Below, one piece after another: positions 38,074 through 48,194 of a stretch of 64,000 nucleotides of DNA (its first letter is position 1; every line of letters begins with the position of its first letter). A program made the position numbers and the translations under genes. Origin of the DNA: Tenodera sinensis (taxonomy: Eukaryota > Arthropoda > Insecta > Mantodea > Mantidae); the NCBI GenBank assembly GCA_030765045.1, contig CM060965.1, positions 66,090,787 through 66,154,786 on the forward strand, given 5' to 3'. Under the pieces are notes generated by a model. It was not told where the DNA came from. It saw nothing but the letters and a program-made list of their open reading frames with translations, and did no database searches.

Positions 38074-38338
38074 AAATTAAGTAAAAATTGAAGCTATTAA
38101 CAGTGAAGCAACAAGATTCTAAAATAAGAACAAATTAGAAACTAAAAACTTCACTTATCTTAGTATGTTGATATCCTTTTTCTATTGCAACGATTGGCAA
38201 CGATTTTGTTTATATGACTTTGAGAATGAGCTGGATATAGCTTGAAACCCCTGGGTCAGTAAAATAGAAAAAGGATATCAACATACTAAGATAAGTGAAG
38301 TTTTTAGTTTCTAATTTGTTCTTATTTTAGAATTTTAG
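38074..38338 (-). mobile_element. Snap-back hairpin retroelement, copy 2 (perfect 71-bp arms)
   Basis: An exact 13-bp target duplication, TACATTATCTGTT, flanks it at 38061-38073 and 38339-38351. The two arms, 38116-38186 and 38263-38333, are perfectly inverted over 71 bp with a 76-bp loop. The invariant end (AAATTGAAGCTATTAACAG, then GTGAAGCAACAAG) lies at the left, which would be the 3' end if copying is target-primed. See copies at 12035, 57380 and 60225. Confidence 0.75.
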
Positions 38339-38616
38339 TACATTATCTGTTGTTTGTGCTCGTCTTTGGTATTTCATTTTAGATTTCTATAACAACTCTC
38401 TGGACATTATCTATAAAATTCTTATTTAATCCTACTACTTTGTTTTGAACATTTTCATTTTTATCAACTCATTTCTCCATTTATCCCATTGCAATCAAAC
38501 TTTCTGTATTTTTAAATTTCTTCCCTGCAAATAGGACAAAGTTCCCATAAAACTTTTCCCTTTAAAACTTTTAATTTATAAATCCCTAGCCTAAATCAAG
38601 CAATCCCTTGTCTCTG

Positions 38617-38848
38617 AAAAAAAGAAAAATTTTGTTGTTTAACGACGCTGTCTATTGCCAGGATCACATCAGCGTCACCGGTGTGCCGGAATTTTGTCCC
38701 GCAGGAGTTTTTACACGCCAGTAAATCTACTGACATGGAGCTGTCGTTTTTAAGCACACTTAAAAACCATCGGTCTGGGCCGGATTTGAATCTGCGACCT
38801 TGGGATCAGCAGGCCAACGTCTAAGGAACTGAGCCACCCAGACCAACT
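38617..38848 (-). mobile_element. tRNA-derived SINE, family A
   Basis: On the minus strand from 38848 the head reads GGTCTGGGTGGCTCAGTTCC (A-box region), with GGTCGCAGATTCAAATCCGG (B-box region) about 30 bp on. An unrelated 150-bp body follows. Flanking repeats CCCTTGTCTCTG (38605-38616) and CCCTTGTTTCTG (38849-38860) look like a target duplication with one mismatch. A second copy is at 50301-50525. Confidence 0.75.
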
Positions 38849-38956
38849 CCCTTGTTTCTGGCATATACTTCCTTTTGTACACCCTTAACTTTATCATAAA
38901 GGTGCAGCAGTTTATTTTCTCATATTTGATAAAATAGTGTTTGCCTATCCATATTT

Positions 38957-39699
38957 CGGATGTTGCCACACACAGTGTGCCATATGTCGATGTGCAGCGC
39001 CATTTCCGTCCACATCTTTTATCGATCTGGCAGCAGTCATGGAAGGAATTCTCTGGCTCTCAATTGCGGACCATTAAAGACAGCATAGATCCCTGGATGA
39101 CATCCTGCAGGGACTCCAGGCGGGCTGAAGTTATCCTCACCTGCCTGAGGATAGGTCACACACGGGCGACACATGGGTTCCATTTGCGTGGCGACCCTGC
39201 GCCTGTCTGCCCTACGTGCAACATCCAACTTTCTGTGGCCCATATCCTTATAGACTGTCCGCAATACGCTCGTGAGCGCCAGTCGGTTGGCCTGGGGTGT
39301 ACGCTTGCCTCAATTTTGGGTGACGACCCTGTGTCTGCCTGTAAGGCGCTGCGGTTCTTTGCACAAATTGGGTTCGCAAAGCAAGTATAACGTGTTTTTA
39401 GTGTGCGAAATTTTTTTTTAGCCTTTTAACATAGGTTTTTGTGTTTTACGTTTTAAGTGTTTTAAGTGCTTAGTTTTAATGTGTTTTAGCTTCGATCTTT
39501 TACACATTTTAATGAATGGTTTTACCAAGTTTTAACTTAGCGCACTCATGTGCCGTTTGGTGTTTTTATCTGTCTGCGTTTTTAGTTGCCATTTTAAACT
39601 TCAGTTTTTAGGCGAGTTTTAGATTTTTTATTTTCTGACCTAGGGCCCAAATGACCTAGTTGTCGACGGGCCCCTAAACTCCATTCATCCATCATCCAT
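38957..39699 (+). mobile_element. 5'-truncated LINE with C-terminal ORF2 tail
   Basis: It is flanked by an exact 13-bp repeat, CCTATCCATATTT, at 38944-38956 and 39700-39712. An open frame to 39390 encodes the end of an ORF2 protein with a zinc knuckle (PVCPTCNIQLSVAHILIDCP). The 3' UTR ends in GGGCCC-rich sequence and an (ATCC)n tail. The final 45 bp recur as the micro-insertion at 12286-12333. The ORF2 tail suggests an R1/Loa- or Jockey-type LINE; the clade cannot be fixed from this part. Confidence 0.75.
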
Positions 39700-39879
39700 C
39701 CTATCCATATTTTCCAATCATATTCTTAACCCTCCCTTAGGTGCACGCTCTGGCAGAACACCATTAGTCGTGTGAGGCCTTTTAGGCTCACTTTATTTTT
39801 GTCTTATATGCTTGTATTTATTTCTTTAAATTTTATTTTTCCTTCTTTCCTATGTTTGGCTTCATTTACCTTACATTCA

Positions 39880-40131
39880 TGGGCATCGCGAAGGGGGGGC
39901 AAGGGTGGGCTGCGGCCCCTCCCTGGAAGTTGGTCAACTTAATGTGCAATCAATTACTGACTATTAAACTACTATTTTAAAAGACCAATTTCTATTTAAC
40001 ACAAATTAACATGGTTATATGCAACGAATATTATACATTTTGACAATAAAATAGTGAATTGATATTATCTGATTGCAAATTTCAAACACGTGGCCCCCCC
40101 CTGGAAAAATGTGTGCCGACGCTCATGCTTA
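39880..40131. mobile_element. Short inverted-repeat element (MITE-like)
   Basis: The left end CATGGGCATCGCGAAGGGGG and the right end (reverse strand) GCATGAGCGTCGGCAC followed by CCAGGGGGGG are similar but decayed inverted termini around about 250 bp of AT-rich non-coding sequence. Comparable G-rich ends with a GGGCGTCG motif are common in insect hAT-type MITEs. The assignment is tentative. Confidence 0.4.
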
Positions 40132-40325
40132 CATATACACATTAATTTACTAGATGGATCAAAGATGACAAAATGTAGAATGAGTACAGACACTCCTTAT
40201 GTGCAAGAGAGGAGAAATTAAGGAGAAGTGACTAGGGTGGTGGGGAACAAGTGGGTGATGTCAGAACTTGGGCAATCACATACACAAGCGGTGTATGTTT
40301 ACATGTTATAAACAATTATTGTGTA

Positions 40326-40552
40326 AGAGGTACAACTGGAACTTAAAAATTCAATGCCACAGCTGGGATTTGAACCACAGACCTTCCGCTTATCAGGCGG
40401 CTGCTCTAACCATTGAGCTACTGTGACAATCTGCCAGAGTGGCATTGAATTCTCAAACCAGGAGAAATACGAACTGATTCTACCTCTCAGACTTTGCCCA
40501 CACACGGCTTGTGTGTTTAAAAACAACAGTAAGTTTGTTGGCATAAATAAAT
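40326..40552 (-). mobile_element. tRNA-containing SINE, family B, copy 1
   Basis: An exact 15-bp target duplication, AACAATTATTGTGTA, flanks it at 40311-40325 and 40553-40567. The minus strand carries a tRNA-like segment (GTCACAGTAGCTCAATGG, D-arm GCTC/GAGC, anticodon loop CTGATAA giving an Ile GAT-like triplet, acceptor partner CTGTGGC). The T-arm does not pair. The tRNA-like part is near the 3' end, preceded by about 120 bp of unrelated sequence, which is unusual. Confidence 0.7.
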
Positions 40553-40567
40553 AACAATTATTGTGTA

Positions 40568-40900
40568 GTTGTCACCGTCAGAGCAAAAGATATCCTAACC
40601 TAGTTCTCCTATATGCAAGTAGGCAGGTTTCTGCTATTCCGCATCTATGCTTCAGGAGTTGGGGAGTGCCATGACGTTCTGGATGGGCTATACATTGCAA
40701 TTTGTACCACACCTTATATAAAAATAGTAAATTGCAATGTTCAGGTATACAACTTATAATTTAAAATGTAATGTTAATAATAATAATCATAGTAATATCT
40801 TTGAAAAGTACATAATGTTACCTATAAAATACATTTAGTCACATAGGTTGGTTTCATCCCCTTCTTCATGATCAGTAGGGAGATTATTCTTAGGTATATT
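40568..40900. other. Unassigned intronic sequence
   Basis: Nothing recognisable was found. Confidence 0.3.
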
Positions 40901-40914
40901 TTTTTCTGCAAACA

Positions 40915-41530
40915 TACATTACTGGGTCATTTTCATGAGAAATCAACACACTTTAAAGAAAAATTTTACCTCACCATTTTAGATTTTGTTAAAATTTGGG
41001 TACTTATAAAGGCTGCTGAGATTAAGGAAAACACCAAATTTCAGCTTTTTTTATCTCAAACCGTTTCTGAAATATGGCTATGTAAATTTTTAAAAATCTG
41101 GCCAAAAAGCATGAACAGTTGTTTTTCAAATTGCTCTAGGAGCTGTCCTAATTGAGCTACAGAGCTGGAAAAGGTGTTATTTTGCAGCATTCTTTACACT
41201 CTTTCCAGTGATATACAGCATAATTTAGATTCTAATTAAGAAATTTATTCAAAATACAAATTGAAATTTTGATTTATTTTCTCTTCAAAAAGTACATAAT
41301 TTAAAATTTTAAAAATATTACCATAAATACTTAGTACTGTTGTAAGTCACATGCCAAAATATAAAAACGGGATGATGATGGGTTCATGCTTAAAAAAAAT
41401 TATTCCTAACTCCGTTTTTCACTAATAGCCCTGTTTCAGCAGCCACGATGAGTACACCAAATTTTAGCAAAATATAAAATGGTGAGGTAAATTGGGTGCA
41501 TTGATTTCACATGGAATGACCCAAGTTCTA
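40915..41530. repeat. Long imperfect inverted repeat
   Basis: The left arm (about 40920-41060) and right arm (about 41400-41525) are inverted partners. Both contain, in the left-arm sense, CTGGGTCATT or TTGGGTCATT, GTGAAATCAA-type blocks, TTTACCTCACCATTTTA, TAAAATTTGG and GGCTGCTGA. The centre is AT-rich and non-coding. It could be a decayed foldback or MITE. No target duplication was fixed. Confidence 0.5.
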
Positions 41531-42199
41531 AAAAAGGGGGAAATCTGAATGAAGGATCATGAGTGGGGCTAGGAAGTTCATGCATTTGCATGTTTTTTCA
41601 TAGGGGTTAAAAATGTATGCTTTTACATTATGTGCACAAATTATGGAATTTTCAGTTATTAGGACATGATTTAATGGTGCATATAACTGCATATTTTCTT
41701 GATTTTGATAAATGCATATTTCAATATTTTAACCTCTATATTGCATATTTTAATTATTTTTATGTTTTTTATTATTTTTTTCCATCTGGAGAATATTTTT
41801 CATATTGGTAGTACTGCACATGATGATGCAACTCGTGAGGTGGCGAGAACTAAAGCTGAGTCATGTTGTTATGCAGTGAATCCCCTGTTCCCATCCTTTC
41901 ATTATGTGTATGTGCATAGAGAATAATCAGTGCGCTCTCTGAGCAGTTTATATTAACAAAGATAAAGCCCAGGTCAATGTTTTGAGCAGCATGATTATAG
42001 CAACTCTTGCCTGCCCACCAGTAGTTATGTCGTGGTCTTCAAACGCAACAGTATTGTGAACTGGTTCCCACCAAATTAAGTTAGGCATATAAAATGTTAA
42101 AAAGCTCTTCAAATGCCGAAATAAAACCAACTTCGAGTGCTAGATTAATTAATTTACAGAAAGAGTTTTCGGGCGATTCAATATCTACAGAGAATAGGC

Positions 42200-43810
42200 T
42201 ACTGTTTTGTGGAGTGTGTGAGAAAAATGTAGAGTGAGAAAAGATGTCAAATAGGTCAGCACATAAATACAGAAAAACATAAGGAGAATTTAATCAGAAA
42301 ACTCGCAAACAAAGAACCTGTTCAAAAACAGCTAGTAGAGTGTTTAGGAAGTAGGGTTACTGAATTTTTCCTATGACTTGTGCCAAGCATTTTTAACTGC
42401 TGATATTCCCTTGCACAAAATCTTTAATCCAACATTTAAAAACTTTCTTGCCAAGTACACTCGATAACATGTGCCTGAAGAAAGTACATTGCGTGCGCTA
42501 GACTTATGTAGGACATTGTTACAATAACGTATTGTCAAATATACAAAATGAATTAGCGGATCAGTTTGTGTGGTTGTCTGTTGATGAAACCCCTGATTCT
42601 GAGCGCCGTTCTATTGCTAATATAATTATTGGTGCTTTAAATAATGAACAAAAGACTACACCTTATCTTCTTAATGTGTGCAAATTGTCGGCCACTGACA
42701 AGGTAACTGTGACCCAGTTTGTTATGGACTCTTTGAAATTACTAAGGCCATGTGGAATCAAATATGACCGGTTACTTTTATTTGTTACTGATGCAGGTCC
42801 TTATATGGTAAAATCAGGACAAACACTGAAAGGTATTTTTCCTAACTTAATTCATATAACTTGTTTCGCACACGCTCTTCGTTGCATTTCTGAGACAATA
42901 CGTGATTCTTTCCCATTGGTAGATTTGTGTCCAGTACAAGGAGAATTTTTGTTAAATCTAAAAGAATTAAGTTGTTTAGATAAACAGCACCTAATATCCG
43001 ATTTCCTCCTGCACCAGTGTTAACTCTATGAAGAACATGGGTCGATGCAGTTTTATATTATGCTGAGCACATAGACATAGTCGAAGAGGTTGTTAATTAT
43101 TGGACTCGAAAGATGCTTCATCAACAGAAACTGTGCAAAATATTCTGTCAGGCACTGGGTTAAAAGAGAAACTTAGTTTCATATCTGCCCATTTTTCTTT
43201 CTTACCAACAGCCATAATGGCATTGGAAGCTGTAGGATCTCCTTTGCATGAATCACTTACTGTCTTTGAAAAAACATGTATATAAATGTGATTCCTGGTA
43301 ACATAGGACAAAAAGTGAAAGAGAAAGTGAAATATGTAATTTCAAAAAATTCTGGTTATAAACAGATGTGCGATAATTATTTATTTATGCCAACAAACTT
43401 ACTGTTGGTGCTTTTAAACACAACTGGTTTGAGAATTTAATGTCATTCTGGCAGTTTGTCACAATAGCTCAATGGTTAGAGCAGCTGCCTGGTAAGCAGA
43501 AGGTCTGTGGTTGAATTTTTAAGTTCCAGTTCTACTTCTCAAAAGATGTGCAATATTCGAGACATCCTCGGAAGAAAGCCATCTGTCACACCAAGAGACT
43601 TGACTCTCTCTGTGAAGCAGTTAACATCATTTAAATATGCCCCAATAACATTTTGTGACGTGTAGAGTTTTTCACGTTACAAAAGTGTTTTGCGAGACAA
43701 CAGACGATGTTTTACAGTTGAAAATTTGTGCAAAGTGTTGGTTCTGGACTGCAATTTAGCAGTTAATACTAGCAGTGGGACCACTTCTGCTTCAACCTCT
43801 AAGGAATAAG
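42200..43810 (+). pseudogene. hAT transposase (BED finger, DUF659-like core)
   Basis: It opens with a BED-like zinc finger (FCGVCEKNV, then GQHINTEKH near 42260). The main open part (42532-43023) includes WLSVDETPDS, then LLLFVTDAGPYMVKSG and HITCFAHALRCI, blocks seen in the CGGBP1-like hAT transposases of insects. The dimerisation tail (FKYAPITFCDV, SFSRYKSVLRDNRRCFTVEN near 43640-43730) is preserved after the SINE at 43372-43553. Several frameshifts and stops interrupt it. Confidence 0.7.
43372..43553 (+). mobile_element. tRNA-containing SINE, family B, copy 2
   Basis: It is bounded by AGATGTGC at 43364-43371 and 43554-43561. Its start (TTATTTATGCCAACAAAC) equals the start of copy 1, and the tRNA-like part GTCACAATAGCTCAATGG follows. 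About 23 bp spanning the T-arm are missing between two TTGAA-like motifs. It breaks the hAT transposase frame. Confidence 0.65.
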
Positions 43811-43965
43811 GTAGCTTTATTATTTATACTATCTCGTCTTGTCTACTGCAAAGGGACAATTGTTTTAATTAAATAGTGCATATTGCTTGGCATATTTTCA
43901 AGTTTTTAAGAGCATATTTGTATGCATATTTCAGTGTTTTTTAGGGCATGAACTTCCGAGCTCTA

Positions 43966-44479
43966 ATCATAAAGCATAAATATGAAATCTTATTTCACAT
44001 AAAAGCATAGACATAAAGAAAAAAATTTGTAAATATTTTCAGATAATCTCCCATAAATACATAAATTTGAATTTTGATTTTTTTCTACTATTTATCCTGC
44101 ACAATTTTAAATTTGTACTATAATAAATATATGCAATATTATTTACGAATTATTTGTATTGCATAACAGGTATCAAAGGATGTTCACCATATCATGGTGC
44201 CTAAGGTAAATACAGAGAGACACAGCATCCAAACCGCTGTGTGGTGTTTTTCCACTGCACACACAGAAACACGATAACACACAGCTGCTGTACACAAGGT
44301 CACGTGGTTGACTTGTTTTTCTCTGCTCTAAAAGTGCAGTACTGAGCTGATGGTGATGTGTGGTTGAATTATTACCAGTTTGCTTTATTATTTTGTTCTG
44401 TACTTAGTCACAAAGTGTATTATTGCTCTACATTTGTTTTCTACTGAACAGTATGTATTTTTTTATGATTCATGTGTGT
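43966..44479. other. Unassigned intronic sequence
   Basis: AT-rich, then a CACA-rich segment near 44250. No element was recognised; the left end of the following mariner relic may lie here. Confidence 0.3.
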
Positions 44480-45390
44480 TAACTCAGTCAGCTCGCCAAG
44501 TAAAAGTGTGACAAAGATTTTCTGGTGTAAAAGTTCCAGGCCGTACAAAAATTCATAAAATTTGCAATACATTTCAGGCCACAGGATGCCTTTACGCTCA
44601 AAAATTTAAAAGACGGCATATGGTTCTTACCAAGAAGCATTAGACAACATCTGTCATCGTTTGGGGAATTCCCCCAAAAATCGCCTAGGCATCTTTCACA
44701 ACAGGCAGGCATTTTGTATGGCTCTTTGCAAAGAGCTAGTAAATTGCTGAAGTTGAAACTGTATAAAATAACTGACACATGCTCTTCAACCAGGTTATCC
44801 TGTAATTAGGTGCAGATTTTGTGAGTGGACTCTCAATAGTGTGTGCAATGGCGAAATTGACCCACATTTAATATTTTTCATGGGTAAGGCTTTGTTCCAC
44901 CTTCATGGATATGTGTGTACACAAAATAATCGCTATTGGAGCTCTGAGAAACCTAATACTGTTCATGAAATACCCCTTCATGACAAAAAATTGGTGCATT
45001 GTGCACCATTAGCGGAGAAAGGGTTATAAACCCAATATTTTTTAATCAACAGTTGACGCCCGTACATATGTGAATACAATGTTACCCCCTTTTTAGAGAA
45101 TTAACCGACAGGGAGCGTGATTTTGCCTTTTTTCAACAAGACTGCAACAAATCATACAGCCAGTTGTTCCATGAGAACAGTTGAAAGTGCGTTCTCAGGA
45201 CAGGATTATCAGTAGAGATTTGTGGCCCCCTCAGTCCCCCGACCTAACCCCCTGTATATTCTATCTCTGGGGTAACTTAAAGCATAAGTGTGCAAGACAA
45301 ACCCACACACCCAAAATATCCACCAGGAAATTGCAAGCTTTTCTCAACGTGAACTACAGCAAGTGATGGATAATTTCCTAAAGAGGTGCC
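44480..45390 (+). pseudogene. Mariner-like (Tc1/mariner) transposase relic
   Basis: Broken plus-strand frames give LFHLHGYVCTQNNRYWSSEK then PNTVHEIPLHDKKL (44900-44990), a glutamine/aspartate block decayed near 45140, and LWPPQSPDLTPCIFYLWG (45220-45275). These are the second half of the DDE catalytic core of mariner-type transposases common in insects; the PPxSPDL and FxLWG blocks are diagnostic. Numerous stops show it is dead. Terminal repeats were not located. Confidence 0.7.
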
Positions 45391-45779
45391 AAAAATGTAT
45401 GGACAATGGCGGTGGCCAGTTTCAGCATCTGCTTTAATAACATTGGTAAGTAAAGCCTTTAAAAGTAGTTTTACAAATGTGTGGTTTCATCCACGCTGTT
45501 CTATGGCAGCGGCACTTGGTGCCGAGCACGTACAGATAAAACACATTGCAGCTGGTTTGGAGTCTTTTGAATCGCCCATTAGAATGGATTAGGCCATCGT
45601 AAAGAAACTTGCTGGCACCCTGGTTATTCATCTGCTATCTGTATACATATGTTTACACAGCTAGACCAAGCGCTTGTGATAAAGAGTGTGAATGATGCAT
45701 ACAAAGCAGCACCATGTCCCCTCTGCAGTTCATGGTAATGAGTGTTTTGTCTAACCTGTGCATCTTGAAAACATGCTGA

Positions 45780-47250
45780 AAATTAAATCAGGTGCTTAGA
45801 TGCATCTTCAGTAATGCGTAAACCAATTTAAAAACATTTGCCACAGATAATAAAGTTTTGTTTTGCCAACTATGTGGAAAAACAGTAAGTACAGATCAGC
45901 ATTCATAAATAACTCAACATTTATCTGGAAATAAACATATTGCTTCTGTGACTCACGTGAATTCATGACAGTTATTGATGAACCAGCTTCTTCAAGTGTA
46001 GGAGAATCAAAGGTTTCCAGTATTATTTAGATTTATGCAGAGCATTTATTTCAGCCAATATCTCAATCAAAAAAGTAAATATTAAATGTAGGATCCTTTT
46101 GATTAAATGTATCAGCCTCCTGAAGAATTAAAATGAGAAATACCTTCCTGAATTCTATGGTGAAACTTTGCAAAAATAAGGGCAGCATTTGAAAATGAAA
46201 AACTTTTGGTCAGCATTGATGAAACTAGATTCAAGTTTCAGAAAAATAGGAAATGTCTGTGTAATGAAAAATTATGAAATAATGAACCGTCATATTTAGT
46301 GGTATGTAAAGAACTATTTGCAACAAGTAATATAGTGATTGCGAGCTCATTCAATGAAACTATGCATAAGATATGGCCAAATGGTATAAAGTACAAGGTA
46401 TTACTCTCTCAGATGTTGCACCAGACATGATAAAAGCAGGTGAAGTCATTTCCACGAGTTTTCAGAAGTTGATTCATGTCACCTCTCTTTATAGATTATG
46501 TGAATGTATCAGTCCTATATCCAATGTGGAAAGGCTTGTATCAAATGGGGGAAAAAATATTTCTTAAATCACCATCGAGAATTGATCTCTTCAGAGAAAA
46601 AATCCCAATCTTCCTCTTTCCTCTGCGCCAGTGGTACACACTGGGCCACTTGGCTAAGTGCAGTTTTGTACTATGACACAAATTTTGAATGTTTTGCATC
46701 TGTTGTAAATGAGTTGGACAAAAATGATTCATCATTGATTGAAATAGTTCAGGCTTTATTGAAAGATGGCCATTAAAAATGACTTGGCCAGCTGCAAACC
46801 TAAACCTTTTGTGTGACTCTACAAAAACTAGAAACTTCAACAAATCTGTTGAGTGAAACACTTAAGGAAGTGTGAGTGTTGAAAATTAATTCATTACTAG
46901 GGCTACAAGTACTAAAATTTGTTTGAGAAAAATAATGGTTTTCAATAACTGTAGAGTAGCTAAAGTAATGGAAAATAAACTAGTAGGTGATTTAGGGTGC
47001 ATGAGTGTTAAGGATATCCCTTCGTTTAAATATGCATGTCTGACATCCTTTAATGTGGAAAGATCATTTTTGCAGTATAAAGTGCTATTTAGACAATCAG
47101 CATGCATTTGTGATGGACAAATTGGAGAAGACTTGTTGTCCACTGCAATTTTAAAGGAACATGCTAGGAGCTACTATCCATTTACAGTGGAGAGTACCTC
47201 TAACAATGATAGATTCATAATTTTCTCTCATTTCTGTGAATTTAAGTAAA
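45780..47250 (+). pseudogene. Second hAT (CGGBP1-like) transposase relic
   Basis: A BED-like finger (FCQLCGKTVSTDQHS then QHLSGNKHI, near 45880) is followed by broken core pieces: LLVSIDETRFKF near 46210 and LFIDYVNVS near 46485. The dimerisation tail SFKYACLTSFNVERSFLQYK lies near 47030-47090. It has the same domain order as the hAT at 42.2-43.8 kb but is a separate, more decayed family. Termini were not found. Confidence 0.65.
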
Positions 47251-48193
47251 ATATTTTAACATTTTTACCAAATATTTTTACCTTTTTTAGCACATAAAAA
47301 ATAAATATTTTAAATTCTTTTACCACATAAAAATTCACTCCCTAATGACCAATTTATAATTCTGAAGATTGCATTTTCAGTTTATTTCCTGAATTGGAAT
47401 CCTCTTGATTCATAGAAGTGTCATACACATGTAATGCATTATCACCAGGTAGGTGATGCACTTCTAACAAATCCTTGGAATTATGTAGATCATACCTTTC
47501 GCTCCTGTTTGTGAGAAGTAGTAACATACTACTTGCAATGGCAAAGCAATAGTACACAACTAACAAGGAAAAACATGTCAGCAAATGAGAGTAAGTGCGC
47601 AGGGTTTGGTTGACCTGTGCAACACTTAACTACCGATTAGTTATTCTTGCAGCTAAAGAAATAAATAATTTTGTTGCTCCAGCAAATAATTGAGTAAAGT
47701 ATAATATTAGATTTCCTAGTCAGCCAATTGCATAGGTGCTTCGTTTGAAAACTATAACATTTAAATAAACCTAGGGTCTCTCAAGTCCTTAGCTCTCTTC
47801 CAGTACTCCCCTATAGGGAATTTGAGTATCAGATGGTAGTAAATTTACAGCATAGTATGGGTGGTATGAATATACAATACCCTTTTAAACGTGTATTGAA
47901 TAAAGTCAATGTAGTTTCTAAAAATGTTTTGAGAATTCTACTTTGTCAGGTAGGGTCGGGTGAGTAGCATATATTTTACTATGTTATATGTAACACAGAG
48001 TACTGCTTACTATTACATAATCTGCAAGTAGAAAACTAATTCATGTTATAGAAGATTGTGGAGAAAAGAATTATTTTGTACTAGTTGGTAATAAGAACAG
48101 CTTAGGTGTCTATGGAGCACTACAGTGGTGCCATTATACATATTGGTATAAATATGCTACCAGTGTGCCAGCTGTCTGGTATGAGAGCAAGTG
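47251..48193. other. Unassigned intronic sequence
   Basis: No coding or repeat feature was recognised. Confidence 0.3.
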
Positions 48194-48194
48194 C

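Larger units (their letters stand above)
41561..43965 (+). mobile_element. hAT element with terminal inverted repeats, disrupted by a SINE
   Basis: Terminal repeats GCTAGGAAGTTCATGC (41568-41583) and GCTCGGAAGTTCATGC (43946-43961, reverse strand) match at 15 of 16 positions. Flanks carry a degenerate direct repeat built on ATCAT. Both subterminal regions are full of TGCATAT/GCATATTT motifs, as expected for hAT transposase binding sites. A broken hAT transposase lies inside, and a family B SINE sits within its C-terminal region. Confidence 0.7.

Noticed and set aside
38770..38850. A possible tRNA gene with A and B boxes
   Set aside because: It is the head of a SINE that recurs at 50450-50525, and the cloverleaf arms do not pair.
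40350..40440. A possible functional tRNA-Ile (GAT) gene on the minus strand
   Set aside because: The acceptor and D arms pair, but the T arm and the top of the anticodon stem do not. The segment is part of a repeat with target duplications and has a second copy at 43457, so it is a SINE.
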